A DNA stretch of 64,000 bases from JBBQLG01 sp964251665. Lineage in GTDB: Bacteria > Bacteroidota > Bacteroidia > Cytophagales > Spirosomataceae. Shown one piece after another: positions 26,710 through 34,658 of the stretch (position 1 is the stretch's first letter; every line of letters starts with the position of its first letter). The notes beneath the pieces are model-generated. The model worked only from the letters and a program-made list of their open reading frames with translations. It had not been told where the DNA came from and did no database searches. The position numbers and the translations under genes were made by a program. The stretch spans positions 186,001 through 250,000 of the forward strand of contig CAXUKO010000003.1 in assembly GCA_964251665.1 (NCBI GenBank), written 5' to 3'.

Positions 26710-27680
26710 CGCGGCACTTCGATTTGCTTCAGTATCTGGGCAACTACCTCATCGGCAGTGCCGCCTTCCATCTCGCGCTCGGGCGTGAGCAGCACCCGGT
26801 GACGCAATACTGATGCCGCCAGTTCCTGTACGTCTTCGGGCGTGACAAAATCGCGCCCACGAATAGTTGCCAGGGCTTTTGCGCTGTTCAGCAGAGCCAC
26901 CGATGCGCGGGGCGATGCCCCCAGATACAGCGATTTATGAGCGCGGGTGTTCCGTACAATCTGCGCGATGTACCCGAACAGCTTGTCCTCGATATGCACC
27001 TGATGCACTTTCGCCCGCAGGGCCGCCAACTGCTCCGGCGACACAACCGACTGCACCGCATCGACCGCGTCGGTCAGGTTTCGGCGTTCATGGTGGCCGC
27101 GCAGAATGGCTATTTCGTCGGTAGCATCGGGGTAGCCGACGACCACCTTGAACAGAAACCGGTCCAACTGGGCTTCGGGCAGGCGATACGTGCCTTCCTG
27201 CTCGATGGGATTCTGGGTAGCCAGCACCATAAACGGCTCGGCGAGTTTGTAGGTGGTGCCGTCGTTGGTAATCTGTCGCTCTTCCATAACCTCGAACAGG
27301 GCCGACTGCGTTTTGGCCGGTGCCCGGTTTATCTCGTCAATCAGGACAATGTTAGCGAAGATTGGACCGGGCTTAAACTCAAAATTCGTCAGTTTGGGGC
27401 TGTACACCGATGTGCCCAGCACGTCCGATGGCATCAGGTCGGGCGTGAACTGAATCCGGCTAAAGCGGGTCGAAATTGTTTTAGCCAGCAGTTTGGCGGT
27501 CAGGGTTTTGGCGACACCCGGTACGCCTTCGAGCAGGACATGGCCGTCGGCTAACAAGGCCGTCAGCAACAAATCGACGGTTTGTTGCTGCCCAATCAAT
27601 ATTTTACCCATCTCGGCGCGGATGGCGTCGATGGCGGTCTTCAGGTCGTGTAAGTCAATTCTGGTTTCGTAGGGCGTCAT
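26706..27680 (-). CDS. MoxR family AAA+ ATPase
   Basis: AAA+ ATPase thought to act as a chaperone in maturation of membrane or periplasmic complexes with DUF58/VWA partners. The ATG at 27680 gives 324 aa; an ATG at 27731 would add 17 residues of unconserved sequence. Walker A is LEGVPGVAKT, Walker B LIDEINRAPAKTQSALFEVMEE, sensor 1 VLATQNPIEQEGTYRLPEAQLDRF, and the C-terminal lid has GASPRASVALLNSAKA. It is preceded by DUF4350 and followed by an ATGA-coupled gene. Confidence 0.93.
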   Translation of the reverse strand: MTPYETRIDLHDLKTAIDAIRAEMGKILIGQQQTVDLLLTALLADGHVLLEGVPGVAKTLTAKLLAKTISTRFSRIQFTPDLMPSDVLGTSVYSPKLTNFEFKPGPIFANIVLIDEINRAPAKTQSALFEVMEERQITNDGTTYKLAEPFMVLATQNPIEQEGTYRLPEAQLDRFLFKVVVGYPDATDEIAILRGHHERRNLTDAVDAVQSVVSPEQLAALRAKVHQVHIEDKLFGYIAQIVRNTRAHKSLYLGASPRASVALLNSAKALATIRGRDFVTPEDVQELAASVLRHRVLLTPEREMEGGTADEVVAQILKQIEVPR

Positions 27681-27770
27681 AAAAGTATCTGAACTGTGAT
27701 TCGTCGGATTCGGGGAATAGAATGATTTCATAGAGGAACGAAACTATTCCTGATTCCGGCATCCAATGAA

Positions 27771-28973
27771 TTACAGTGCGGTTTGGTGGTTAAATTGTTC
27801 AATAGCCTGATTCAAGCTAAGTAACTCATATTCCGACAGCAGGGTACTACGCTGGGCTGACCTGATCTGCCGCACCAGATCGGCTACTTCGTCCGGGGGC
27901 GCGCCACTTTTACGGGTTAGCGTTTCAGTAAATTCCTTGTCCAGTACTGTCGTGTTTACCTGGTAGCGTTCCCGGAGGTGAGCCAGAAAATACTGTATCT
28001 TTTTGCGGGTCAGGTTGTCATGATCCCCCTGCTGGAAATACAGCCGACCAATGGTTTTGGCGAACTCCAGCGACGTGTTGCGGGGTGGTTCTACTACCGG
28101 AATGATACGCTGCGTGCGTTTTCCGGCCAGGAACGCGTATAGCAGTAGACCCAGTAATGTCAGGTAATAAGCCCATTGCAGGGGGGGCTGCGTAAGAATA
28201 TACCGGAAAATAGACTGCTGATCGGCATCAAAACGGCCCTGATTCTGGTATTCATCCCAGAACGTTCGCTGGACAGGTAAATACGAAAGAGCCTTAAACG
28301 CGTAGTCCGACGTTTGCGGGCCGAGCACATAATAGTTTGTCAGGCCAAGGGGTAAATTATGGATAAAGAACGTCCCCTGCCCATAATTGATTCTTAGATA
28401 AACTGGCTCATTTCGGGCATTCCGGCCGAGCACCGTGATAGGTTGAGCACCAAGGTTTTTTGCGGATGTGAGACTGAAATAATTGCGTCCGTCGTCGTGC
28501 AGAAAGTTATAGCCGCCGGTTTTACGCAGGGCCGGATTGGTGAAGTTATTCAGCAGCGTCGTGTCGCGCAGGTTATCCGGTTTAACCTCCGCCCGGAATC
28601 CCAGCACACTGCACAAGGAATCGGGCAGGTAATACGCGGAGATGAACACGGTGTTGCCCCGCCGGACATACGCCAGTAGTTCGCGCTGATCGTTCTCGTC
28701 GGCGGCAAACGAGTGACAGATCGAGATATAGTTCGTGCCCGTCAGGCGTTTACGGCTGGTCAGGAAGTTGTAGGGGGGCAGACGCAGTAATTCTACCCCC
28801 GCTTTGCCCAAAGTGGTTGGCAGTAACTCATACAAAGCCTGCGTACCAAACGGAATTTTATCTTTGTTGGTGTAGGTGGGCGTCCAGTTGATGGGTTTAG
28901 GCCGGTAGTACTCAAAAGCCGTATACGCTACCACCATTGCCAGCAAAATCAAAATGTATTTATTGGGCCTCAT
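27771..28973 (-). CDS. DUF4350 domain membrane protein
   Basis: 400 aa with an N-terminal membrane segment (about 5-20), an extracytoplasmic DUF4350 domain (GTQALYELLPTTLGKAGVELLRLP, YISICHSFAADENDQRELLAYVRRGNTVFISAYY) that resembles a GATase/ThuA-like fold, a second membrane segment at about 268-287 and a cytoplasmic helical tail. DUF4350 genes are typically next to DUF4129 and MoxR genes, as here. Its function is not established. Confidence 0.85.
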   Translation of the reverse strand: MRPNKYILILLAMVVAYTAFEYYRPKPINWTPTYTNKDKIPFGTQALYELLPTTLGKAGVELLRLPPYNFLTSRKRLTGTNYISICHSFAADENDQRELLAYVRRGNTVFISAYYLPDSLCSVLGFRAEVKPDNLRDTTLLNNFTNPALRKTGGYNFLHDDGRNYFSLTSAKNLGAQPITVLGRNARNEPVYLRINYGQGTFFIHNLPLGLTNYYVLGPQTSDYAFKALSYLPVQRTFWDEYQNQGRFDADQQSIFRYILTQPPLQWAYYLTLLGLLLYAFLAGKRTQRIIPVVEPPRNTSLEFAKTIGRLYFQQGDHDNLTRKKIQYFLAHLRERYQVNTTVLDKEFTETLTRKSGAPPDEVADLVRQIRSAQRSTLLSEYELLSLNQAIEQFNHQTAL

Positions 28974-28998
28974 GGGAACGACTCGATAAACGATGGCG

Positions 28999-29763
28999 CT
29001 ACGCCTGCGTATGGCGGGCTAACGGATTAAGAGTATGCTTGCCGAACCGACTGAAAGCGTCCTGTACGGGCAAAAACTGGACTTCGTTAACGGGAAAATC
29101 GCCATACCAGATAAACTCAAATCGGGTAGTTAACTCCTCAAAATCAGCTCGGTAGGGTGTATTGGCTAATTCCTGAACATACTGGCGGTTGGTTTTGTCG
29201 GGTTGCCAGTTAATCAGCCCCTGGTCGGTCAGCTGCTTCAGGGTTTGCAGGTACAGCAACCGAACCGCCAGCCGGTAGTTACGCGCGTCGACTGCTTCCT
29301 CAATCCGGTCGCCGAAGCTGATTTCGTGGATATTCTCGCTTAGATTTTCGTAATCCAGCGGAGCCGAACCCGCCGTTTTGGGGAACAGAAAATTCAGCAC
29401 CTGAGCCTTCTGCAATAACCAGATGACCAACCCCGCGATGACAGCCAGCACAATGTACTGCCCGACGTTCCGGTACGTTTTACTCCGCATAAGGCGCCGT
29501 ACTTTATCCCAGAACCAGTTCCACAGCCGGGCCAGCAGATTTTTAGGGGGCGTGGCGTCGCGGTCGTACTGATAGTCGCGCGCGTGCCGCAGGTCGTTGG
29601 TCCGATCCGGGTCGGGGTAGCGCACGCGCAGGGGCGAGTTGTCGTTTTGCCCGGCGGTATCGGGCCGCACCACCACCGGCGAGGCAGCGGGCTTTTGCGC
29701 CAGTACCGGGCCACTGGTCAACAGCCAGACCGCTAACCCGACCCGTTTAATACTCGCCTTCAT
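28999..29763 (-). CDS. DUF4129 domain protein
   Basis: 254 aa from the ATG at 29763 (signal peptide cut after VLAQ); this start overlaps the end of the upstream gene by 17 bp. After a charged, Pro-rich extracytoplasmic stretch comes a membrane segment (about 105-125) and a cytoplasmic DUF4129 domain: DRIEEAVDARNYRLAVRLLYLQTLKQLTDQGLINWQPDKTN followed by ELTTRFEFIWYGDFPV. The domain is usually part of transglutaminase/DUF58 clusters. Its exact role is unknown. Confidence 0.85.
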   Translation of the reverse strand: MKASIKRVGLAVWLLTSGPVLAQKPAASPVVVRPDTAGQNDNSPLRVRYPDPDRTNDLRHARDYQYDRDATPPKNLLARLWNWFWDKVRRLMRSKTYRNVGQYIVLAVIAGLVIWLLQKAQVLNFLFPKTAGSAPLDYENLSENIHEISFGDRIEEAVDARNYRLAVRLLYLQTLKQLTDQGLINWQPDKTNRQYVQELANTPYRADFEELTTRFEFIWYGDFPVNEVQFLPVQDAFSRFGKHTLNPLARHTQA

Positions 29764-30616
29764 CCTGCATACGGGGAATGGGTGGTGGCGTACCAATCTG
29801 ATCGATGGACGAGAGCAGGCCGGTGCCTTCCTGCCGTTCTACCAGGTTAAAGTATTGAAAGCCAATCGCCAGTGCCAATACCGCCGAAAGCAGGGTGCCG
29901 CCAACAATGGCTACGGTCTGGGCCACAATCGTCGCGATTTCCGGTATGTCGCCCGCTACGTGCAGACTTTGCAGGATAAGCAGTATCCCGGCGGGCAGCG
30001 AGAACGCCAGTCCGGCAATGGCAATAATGATGGATACCACAAAAATAAGCCCGAGGGTAGAAAACCACTTGTCCTGAATGAGCGTGAAGCAGCGGCTCAA
30101 CGCCGTGCTGATGCTGACCTCTTCAAACATGATAACTGCCAACCCCAGGGAGAGCGGTACCACCACGTAGATGCCCGGTGCAATGAGAAAAACAAGGCCA
30201 ACCATAAACAGTATAATGCTCATCAGCGAAAAGCCAAGGCTACGGCCGAGCGCGGCCTGCACCTCCTGCCAGACGTCGCCCACCGCAATGGGATTTTCCT
30301 GATTGCGGGCGTATACTTTCAAGTGACCGTATACCGTCAGGCTAACCAGTAACCGCGCCAGTATGGAAAACAGGGCCATCAGCAGGTAAGTGGGCGAAAG
30401 CACATCATCTAATGCCGAAAACGGGTTGCCGGGGTTGATCCGAACCACTTTAAACAGGTTCGACTGGTAGATACCGCTTGTGATACCGGCAATCAGCGCA
30501 GCAGGGCCGGTAATATACAACAGGGCTACACTCAGACTGCGAAACTGCTGCCCGGCATAAGTAAAGGTGGCGTTGATTTTTTCGCCGAAATCGCGTTGCT
30601 GGTACAGGGAAATCAT
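29747..30616 (-). CDS. Multi-pass membrane protein of the MoxR cluster
   Basis: 289 aa with about six membrane segments and a cytoplasmic tail rich in proline (GTPPPIPRMQ). The first 20 residues (LYQQRDFGEKINATFTYAGQQFRSL) and LIAPGIYVVVPLSL recur in membrane proteins located beside RDD and SpoIIM genes in Bacteroidota. I cannot assign a named family with certainty. It is coupled by an ATGA overlap to the SpoIIM gene upstream. Confidence 0.7.
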   Translation of the reverse strand: MISLYQQRDFGEKINATFTYAGQQFRSLSVALLYITGPAALIAGITSGIYQSNLFKVVRINPGNPFSALDDVLSPTYLLMALFSILARLLVSLTVYGHLKVYARNQENPIAVGDVWQEVQAALGRSLGFSLMSIILFMVGLVFLIAPGIYVVVPLSLGLAVIMFEEVSISTALSRCFTLIQDKWFSTLGLIFVVSIIIAIAGLAFSLPAGILLILQSLHVAGDIPEIATIVAQTVAIVGGTLLSAVLALAIGFQYFNLVERQEGTGLLSSIDQIGTPPPIPRMQDEGEY

Positions 30617-31578
30617 TGGATTGGTGATCGGAATAAACGAATAGGATACAGAATAAAATACCAGATAATGAACCCTGCCGACACGGCGATAATAGCCGCG
30701 CTGGCTATGGGAGGGAGGGTGAGCCGGGTAACAAAGCTTTCCAGAAATCCGGCCATGATAAAGACCGGTACCAGGCCAATGACAATTTTGAGGCCCTGTT
30801 TGGCCCCGCGTTTAAACGATGTAAGCCGCGAAAACGTACCGGGAAACAACAGACTGTTGCCCAGCGTCAGGCCCGCGCAGCCCGCAATCACGATGGCCGA
30901 GATTTCGAGCGTGCCGTGAATCCAGATTTTCAGTACGGAGGCCAGCAACAGGCCCTGTTCGTGGAAAAAAGCCTGAAACGCGCCGAGCATGACCCCGTTA
31001 TAAAACAGCATGGCAATGGTGCCGAACGAGGCAAAAATACCCATGACAAACGCCCGGAATGACACGCCGATGTTGTTCAATGTGATTTGAAGGAACATCG
31101 TCGCCTGATCGCTGCTGCCATACACGCCCAGCGGATCGCCCTTTTTGATGTTTTCAAGGGTCATGTTCACATACTGGTCGCCCAGAATCAGCCGCACAAA
31201 CGTAGGGTCGTTCACCTGCGAAAGCCAGCCTAAGGCGCAGGCAGTTATGAACACAACGAAGGAAACCAGCAGTAACCGGTGGGATTGGTAAAAGAGCAGG
31301 GGCAGTTCGCGGGTCCAGAACGAGATAAACCGGTTGCGGTCGTCGCGCTTGTTCTGCATCAGACCCCGGTGCATCTGGGCGGCTACCCCGTTCAGATACC
31401 GCGTTACTTTGGCATCGGGGTAGAAGGTTCGGGCATAGGACAAATCGTCGGTCAGCTCAATAAAGTTAGTGACCAGCTCATCCGGGTCGGGTTTGGCCGG
31501 ACGATGGGTAGTCGTTGACTGATGCTCAACAGCCTGCCACTTTTCGGTATTACGTTTGATGAAAACAGCTTCACGCAT
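30613..31578 (-). CDS. Stage II sporulation protein M-like (SpoIIM) membrane protein
   Basis: 321 aa; an N-terminal cytoplasmic part with FIELTDDLSYARTFYPDAKV, then about six membrane segments with the SpoIIM core NNIGVSFRAFVMGIFASFGTIAMLFYNGVMLGAF and HGTLEISAIVIAGCAGL. In non-sporulating Bacteroidota the family occurs with RDD proteins and MoxR clusters; its role is probably in membrane protein handling or stress. It appears to be the first gene of the operon, divergent from RDD with 104 bp between. Confidence 0.9.
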   Translation of the reverse strand: MREAVFIKRNTEKWQAVEHQSTTTHRPAKPDPDELVTNFIELTDDLSYARTFYPDAKVTRYLNGVAAQMHRGLMQNKRDDRNRFISFWTRELPLLFYQSHRLLLVSFVVFITACALGWLSQVNDPTFVRLILGDQYVNMTLENIKKGDPLGVYGSSDQATMFLQITLNNIGVSFRAFVMGIFASFGTIAMLFYNGVMLGAFQAFFHEQGLLLASVLKIWIHGTLEISAIVIAGCAGLTLGNSLLFPGTFSRLTSFKRGAKQGLKIVIGLVPVFIMAGFLESFVTRLTLPPIASAAIIAVSAGFIIWYFILYPIRLFRSPIQ

Positions 31579-31682
31579 GAATCAGAAACAGCCGGTGTGG
31601 GTGGCCTGTTTAGTTTAAGGTTTCAAAAGTTGGGCATTTGTCAACACAATTCAAACAACTATGCGGATAAGAGGTAAAACTT

Positions 31683-32447
31683 TTGACAAATCCCCCCGAA
31701 AGGCCGATTTTTGATGAATTAACCAGCCACTTTACTGCCCATCTGCCCGTGTCAGTTGCTATTCAAACTTCCCAGAATGTTCTGCTGGAATACGAACCAG
31801 CCAGTATTGGCGACCGGATTCTGGCCACACTGCTTGATTATGTGGTCTTTTTCGGCTGGTTTATCCTGGTTTTCGCCGTTCCCGTCGGGGTGTTTAAGGT
31901 GCAGCCAAGCACGTTTTATGTAGTACTGATGGTGCTGCCGGTTTTTCTCTACGATCTGCTCTGCGAGTGGCTCCTGAACGGGCAAAATGTGGGTAAACTG
32001 GTCCTGGGTATTCGCGTGGTGATGCTCGATGGTTCGCAGCCGGGCCTGGGTGCGTACCTGCTGCGGTGGCTGCTCCGTCTTGTCGATACGCAGCTTATGT
32101 CGGGGCTGGTAGCCATTATTACCATTGCCGCTACCGGACGAGGCCAACGCTTGGGCGATCTGGCCGCTGGTACAACGGTGGTTAAGGTAGGCCGCAAAGT
32201 AGCCCTGTACGAAGTGCTGAACGAAACGATCAACGAAAATCATGAGGTTGTTTTTCCGGAAGTCAGCCTGCTCACTGACCGCGATGTTCGGGTAATCCGC
32301 GAGGCCCTCAGCCGGGGTAATGAAGAAGTTGTGCTGCGAACTGCCGACAAAGTTAAAGCCGTTATCGGGGCGCAGTCAATGCTGCCCGCCCGCCGTTTTC
32401 TGGAACTGGCCATCGCCGATTATCAGTTTTTGGCGTTAAAAGAATAA
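31683..32447 (+). CDS. RDD family membrane protein
   Basis: 254 aa from a TTG at 31683; a GTG at 31749 would start the protein at VSVAIQTSQNVLLEYEPAS, which is where the family normally begins, so the shorter form is likely. The RDD core is complete: SIGDRILATLLDYVV with the Arg-Asp-Asp-type residues, three membrane segments, NGQNVGKLVLGIRVVMLDGSQPGL and GRGQRLGDLAAGTTVV. The C-terminal cytoplasmic 70 residues are helical. Divergent from SpoIIM; the two gene families are regularly neighbours. Confidence 0.88.
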   Translation: MTNPPERPIFDELTSHFTAHLPVSVAIQTSQNVLLEYEPASIGDRILATLLDYVVFFGWFILVFAVPVGVFKVQPSTFYVVLMVLPVFLYDLLCEWLLNGQNVGKLVLGIRVVMLDGSQPGLGAYLLRWLLRLVDTQLMSGLVAIITIAATGRGQRLGDLAAGTTVVKVGRKVALYEVLNETINENHEVVFPEVSLLTDRDVRVIREALSRGNEEVVLRTADKVKAVIGAQSMLPARRFLELAIADYQFLALKE

Positions 32448-32463
32448 ATGTACCACCGGTACG

Positions 32464-32560
32464 CCGGATGGTTGTAGCCCAGACGCCTACGTCTGGTTAT
32501 CCCCGGTAGCTTAGTTACGAATAAAAACCAGACGTAGGCGTCTGGGCTACAACCATCCGG
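32464..32560. repeat. Perfect 35-bp inverted repeat with 27-nt spacer
   Basis: Left arm 32464-32498 and right arm 32526-32560 are exact reverse complements. Each arm itself contains the small palindrome CAGACG-CCTA-CGTCTG preceded by GTTGTAGCC. It lies between the RDD gene and the M20 amidohydrolase on the same strand. The core CAGACGCCTACGTCTG matches the elements in the nuoL-nuoM spacer, which makes this a repeat family rather than a simple terminator. No T-run follows. Confidence 0.9.
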
Positions 32561-32590
32561 GCGGTCCGCCGACGCGATAAGCTAAATCCT

Positions 32591-33793
32591 ATGCAAGACT
32601 CCATAAAATCCCTCGCCCGGCAGTATGCCGCCGATGTTGTGGCCACGCGCCGACATTTACACGCTCACCCTGAACTGTCGTTTCACGAGCATAATACGGC
32701 CCGCTACGTGGCCGATCAACTGAAAGAAATTGGCCTGACTCCCCAGGAGGGAGTCGCTAATACGGGTGTTGTCGCCCTCATCGAAGGCCGGAAAAGCGAT
32801 GGCGCATCGGCTGGTTCGCGGGTGGTTGGGCTGCGTGCCGATATGGACGCACTACCCATTCACGAAGCCAATAATGTCTCCTACAAATCGACGGTGGATG
32901 GGGTCATGCACGCCTGCGGGCACGACGCCCATACGGCTTCGCTGCTGGGTTGCGCCCGCATCCTGAACGTGCTGCGCGATCAGTTCGATGGCACGGTTAA
33001 ACTGGTTTTTCAACCGGCCGAAGAGAAGGCACCCGGTGGGGCATCCCTGATGATTCGGGAGGGCGTGCTGGAAAATCCCGCACCGGTCAGTATGATCGGG
33101 CAGCATGTAGCCCCCAACATTCCGGTGGGGAAAATTGGCTTCCGCGAAGGCATGTACATGGCCAGCACCGACGAACTGTTCCTGACCGTACACGGCAAGG
33201 GCGGGCACGGGGCCATGCCCGACTCGCTCATTGACCCGGTGCTGATTGCCTCGCACATTATTGTGGCGCTACAGCAGATCATCAGCCGAAACCGCAAGCC
33301 CGCTAACCCGTCGGTACTCTCGTTCGGGCGGTTCATTGCCGATGGCGTCACGAACGTAATTCCCAACGAGGTGACGATTCAGGGGACGTTTCGGTGCATG
33401 GACGAGGAATGGCGGGAGGATGGCCTGCGCCGGATGAAAAAAATGGCTGAGGGCATGGCGGAGGCTATGGGCGGCTCCTGTGATTTCGAGATTGTGAAAG
33501 GGTACCCATTCCTCAAGAACCACCCCGAACTCACCCGCCGACTGCGTACCGATACGGTCGCCTACATGGGTGCCGAAAACGTTATTGACCTGGACCTCTG
33601 GATGGCGGGCGAAGATTTTGCCTTTTATTCGCAGGTGGTGGATTCGTGTTTTTACCGGCTCGGTACCCGCAACGAAGCGCGGGGCATTATCTCGGGCGTT
33701 CACACCCCCACGTTTGATCTCGACGAAGCTGCCCTGGAAACTGGCCCCGGTCTGATGGCGTGGTTAGCCGTGCAGGAGTTGGCGCGGGGATAA
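32591..33793 (+). CDS. M20 family amidohydrolase (hippurate/IAA-amino-acid hydrolase-like)
   Basis: 400 aa metal-dependent amidohydrolase of the M20D branch, which cleaves N-acyl amino acids such as hippurate, acetyl-diaminopimelate or indole-acetyl amino acids. The metal site is visible as VMHACGHDAHTA (Cys and His), VFQPAEEKAPGGA (Glu-Glu), IGQHVAPN (His) and VHTPTFDLDEAAL near the end. The dimerisation domain insert with KGGHGAMPDSLIDPV is present. No signal peptide. A single gene between two large inverted repeats. Confidence 0.92.
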   Translation: MQDSIKSLARQYAADVVATRRHLHAHPELSFHEHNTARYVADQLKEIGLTPQEGVANTGVVALIEGRKSDGASAGSRVVGLRADMDALPIHEANNVSYKSTVDGVMHACGHDAHTASLLGCARILNVLRDQFDGTVKLVFQPAEEKAPGGASLMIREGVLENPAPVSMIGQHVAPNIPVGKIGFREGMYMASTDELFLTVHGKGGHGAMPDSLIDPVLIASHIIVALQQIISRNRKPANPSVLSFGRFIADGVTNVIPNEVTIQGTFRCMDEEWREDGLRRMKKMAEGMAEAMGGSCDFEIVKGYPFLKNHPELTRRLRTDTVAYMGAENVIDLDLWMAGEDFAFYSQVVDSCFYRLGTRNEARGIISGVHTPTFDLDEAALETGPGLMAWLAVQELARG

Positions 33794-33838
33794 GAAATAT
33801 AGAATGTGCACTAAACAGTAGGCTGATGAGTAGGTTGG

Positions 33839-33991
33839 CAGAATTAGTTTAGATTATTGTACGGACCGGTTTTTTGTCATGCTGACGGAGGAAGCATCTT
33901 AGCGGTCAATTCTCTAAGATGCTTCCTCCGTCAGCATGACAAAAAATACTCTAATATATTTTCACTGCACTACTTAGACAGAATTAGTTTA
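33839..33991. repeat. 13-bp direct repeats bracketing a palindrome
   Basis: CAGAATTAGTTTA occurs at 33839-33851 and again at 33979-33991 in the same orientation, flanking the large palindrome at 33870-33946. The preceding GCACTA is also partly repeated on both sides. This could be a duplicated insertion target or an older duplication of the spacer. Confidence 0.5.
33870..33946. repeat. Perfect 33-bp inverted repeat with 11-nt loop
   Basis: Arms 33870-33902 and 33914-33946 are exact complements; each arm starts with a T6/A6 run followed by GTCATGCTGACGGAGGAAGC. With T-rich ends on both strands it can act as a bidirectional terminator. I recall very similar GTCATGCTGACGGAGGAAGC repeats from other Cytophagales genomes, so it is probably a dispersed element, but this needs a genome search. 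Confidence 0.85.
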
Positions 33992-34045
33992 TTTTACTTC
34001 ACATTTTGATTGGCATAAAGTCACTTATACAGCAATCATTTTTCA

Positions 34046-34531
34046 GTGGAAATCAGAATTAACCATTCCTCTTACGTAATAAATTTCTTAGATGTCGGAT
34101 TCAATGCTGATCAACTGAGTTACCATTTAAAGATGAAAGCTGATCAAATCTTGTTGACTAACAACCTCTCGGACAAAAACGATTGGACAATCAATTTTAT
34201 CGCTCGTTATAATAACGGTCGCCATCTGCTGATAACCAAAAACAAGGTCGGTACATACCCTAAAGACAAGATTAAGGCGATAACCTTAGCTATTCCAATA
34301 CCTTCAATCCGAATCGTTGATTGGGGAGTGGAAGATGATCAGTACATATTTGGCTCTGACCACTATGATCAATTATCGAAGAACTTTTGGGTGGAAGAGG
34401 TCAGTTTTCATCAATTTTCCAACCGCTCTGATTACATATACGATTGTTTGAAAAGAGGAATTGAAAAATCATTTTTTGAAGGTTTCACTGTGGGAGGCAC
34501 TAAAGTAGTGGTTAAGCACTTCTTCAATTAG
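34046..34531 (+). CDS. Orphan AT-rich protein, possibly an immunity protein
   Basis: 161 aa from a GTG at 34046; no ATG is available near the 5' end. The sequence is markedly richer in A/T than its neighbours and uses many Lys/Asn/Ile residues, unlike the rest of the window, which suggests transfer. ADQILLTNNLSDKNDWTINFIARYN, NKVGTYPKDKIKAITLAIPIP and EKSFFEGFTVGGTKVVVK recall the Imm9-type immunity proteins of polymorphic toxin systems, but I hold this assignment lightly. No toxin gene is adjacent. Confidence 0.6.
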   Translation: MEIRINHSSYVINFLDVGFNADQLSYHLKMKADQILLTNNLSDKNDWTINFIARYNNGRHLLITKNKVGTYPKDKIKAITLAIPIPSIRIVDWGVEDDQYIFGSDHYDQLSKNFWVEEVSFHQFSNRSDYIYDCLKRGIEKSFFEGFTVGGTKVVVKHFFN

Positions 34532-34658
34532 TCAACTAACATACTCTGAGGGATGTGTTAAATATGGAGATAGTACACACCAGTTAGAAAGTCTGACTAT
34601 TGTCACTATTTCCAACCTTGTTATGGAAACGACAGAAATTACCCTGTCTTCTTAGCGT

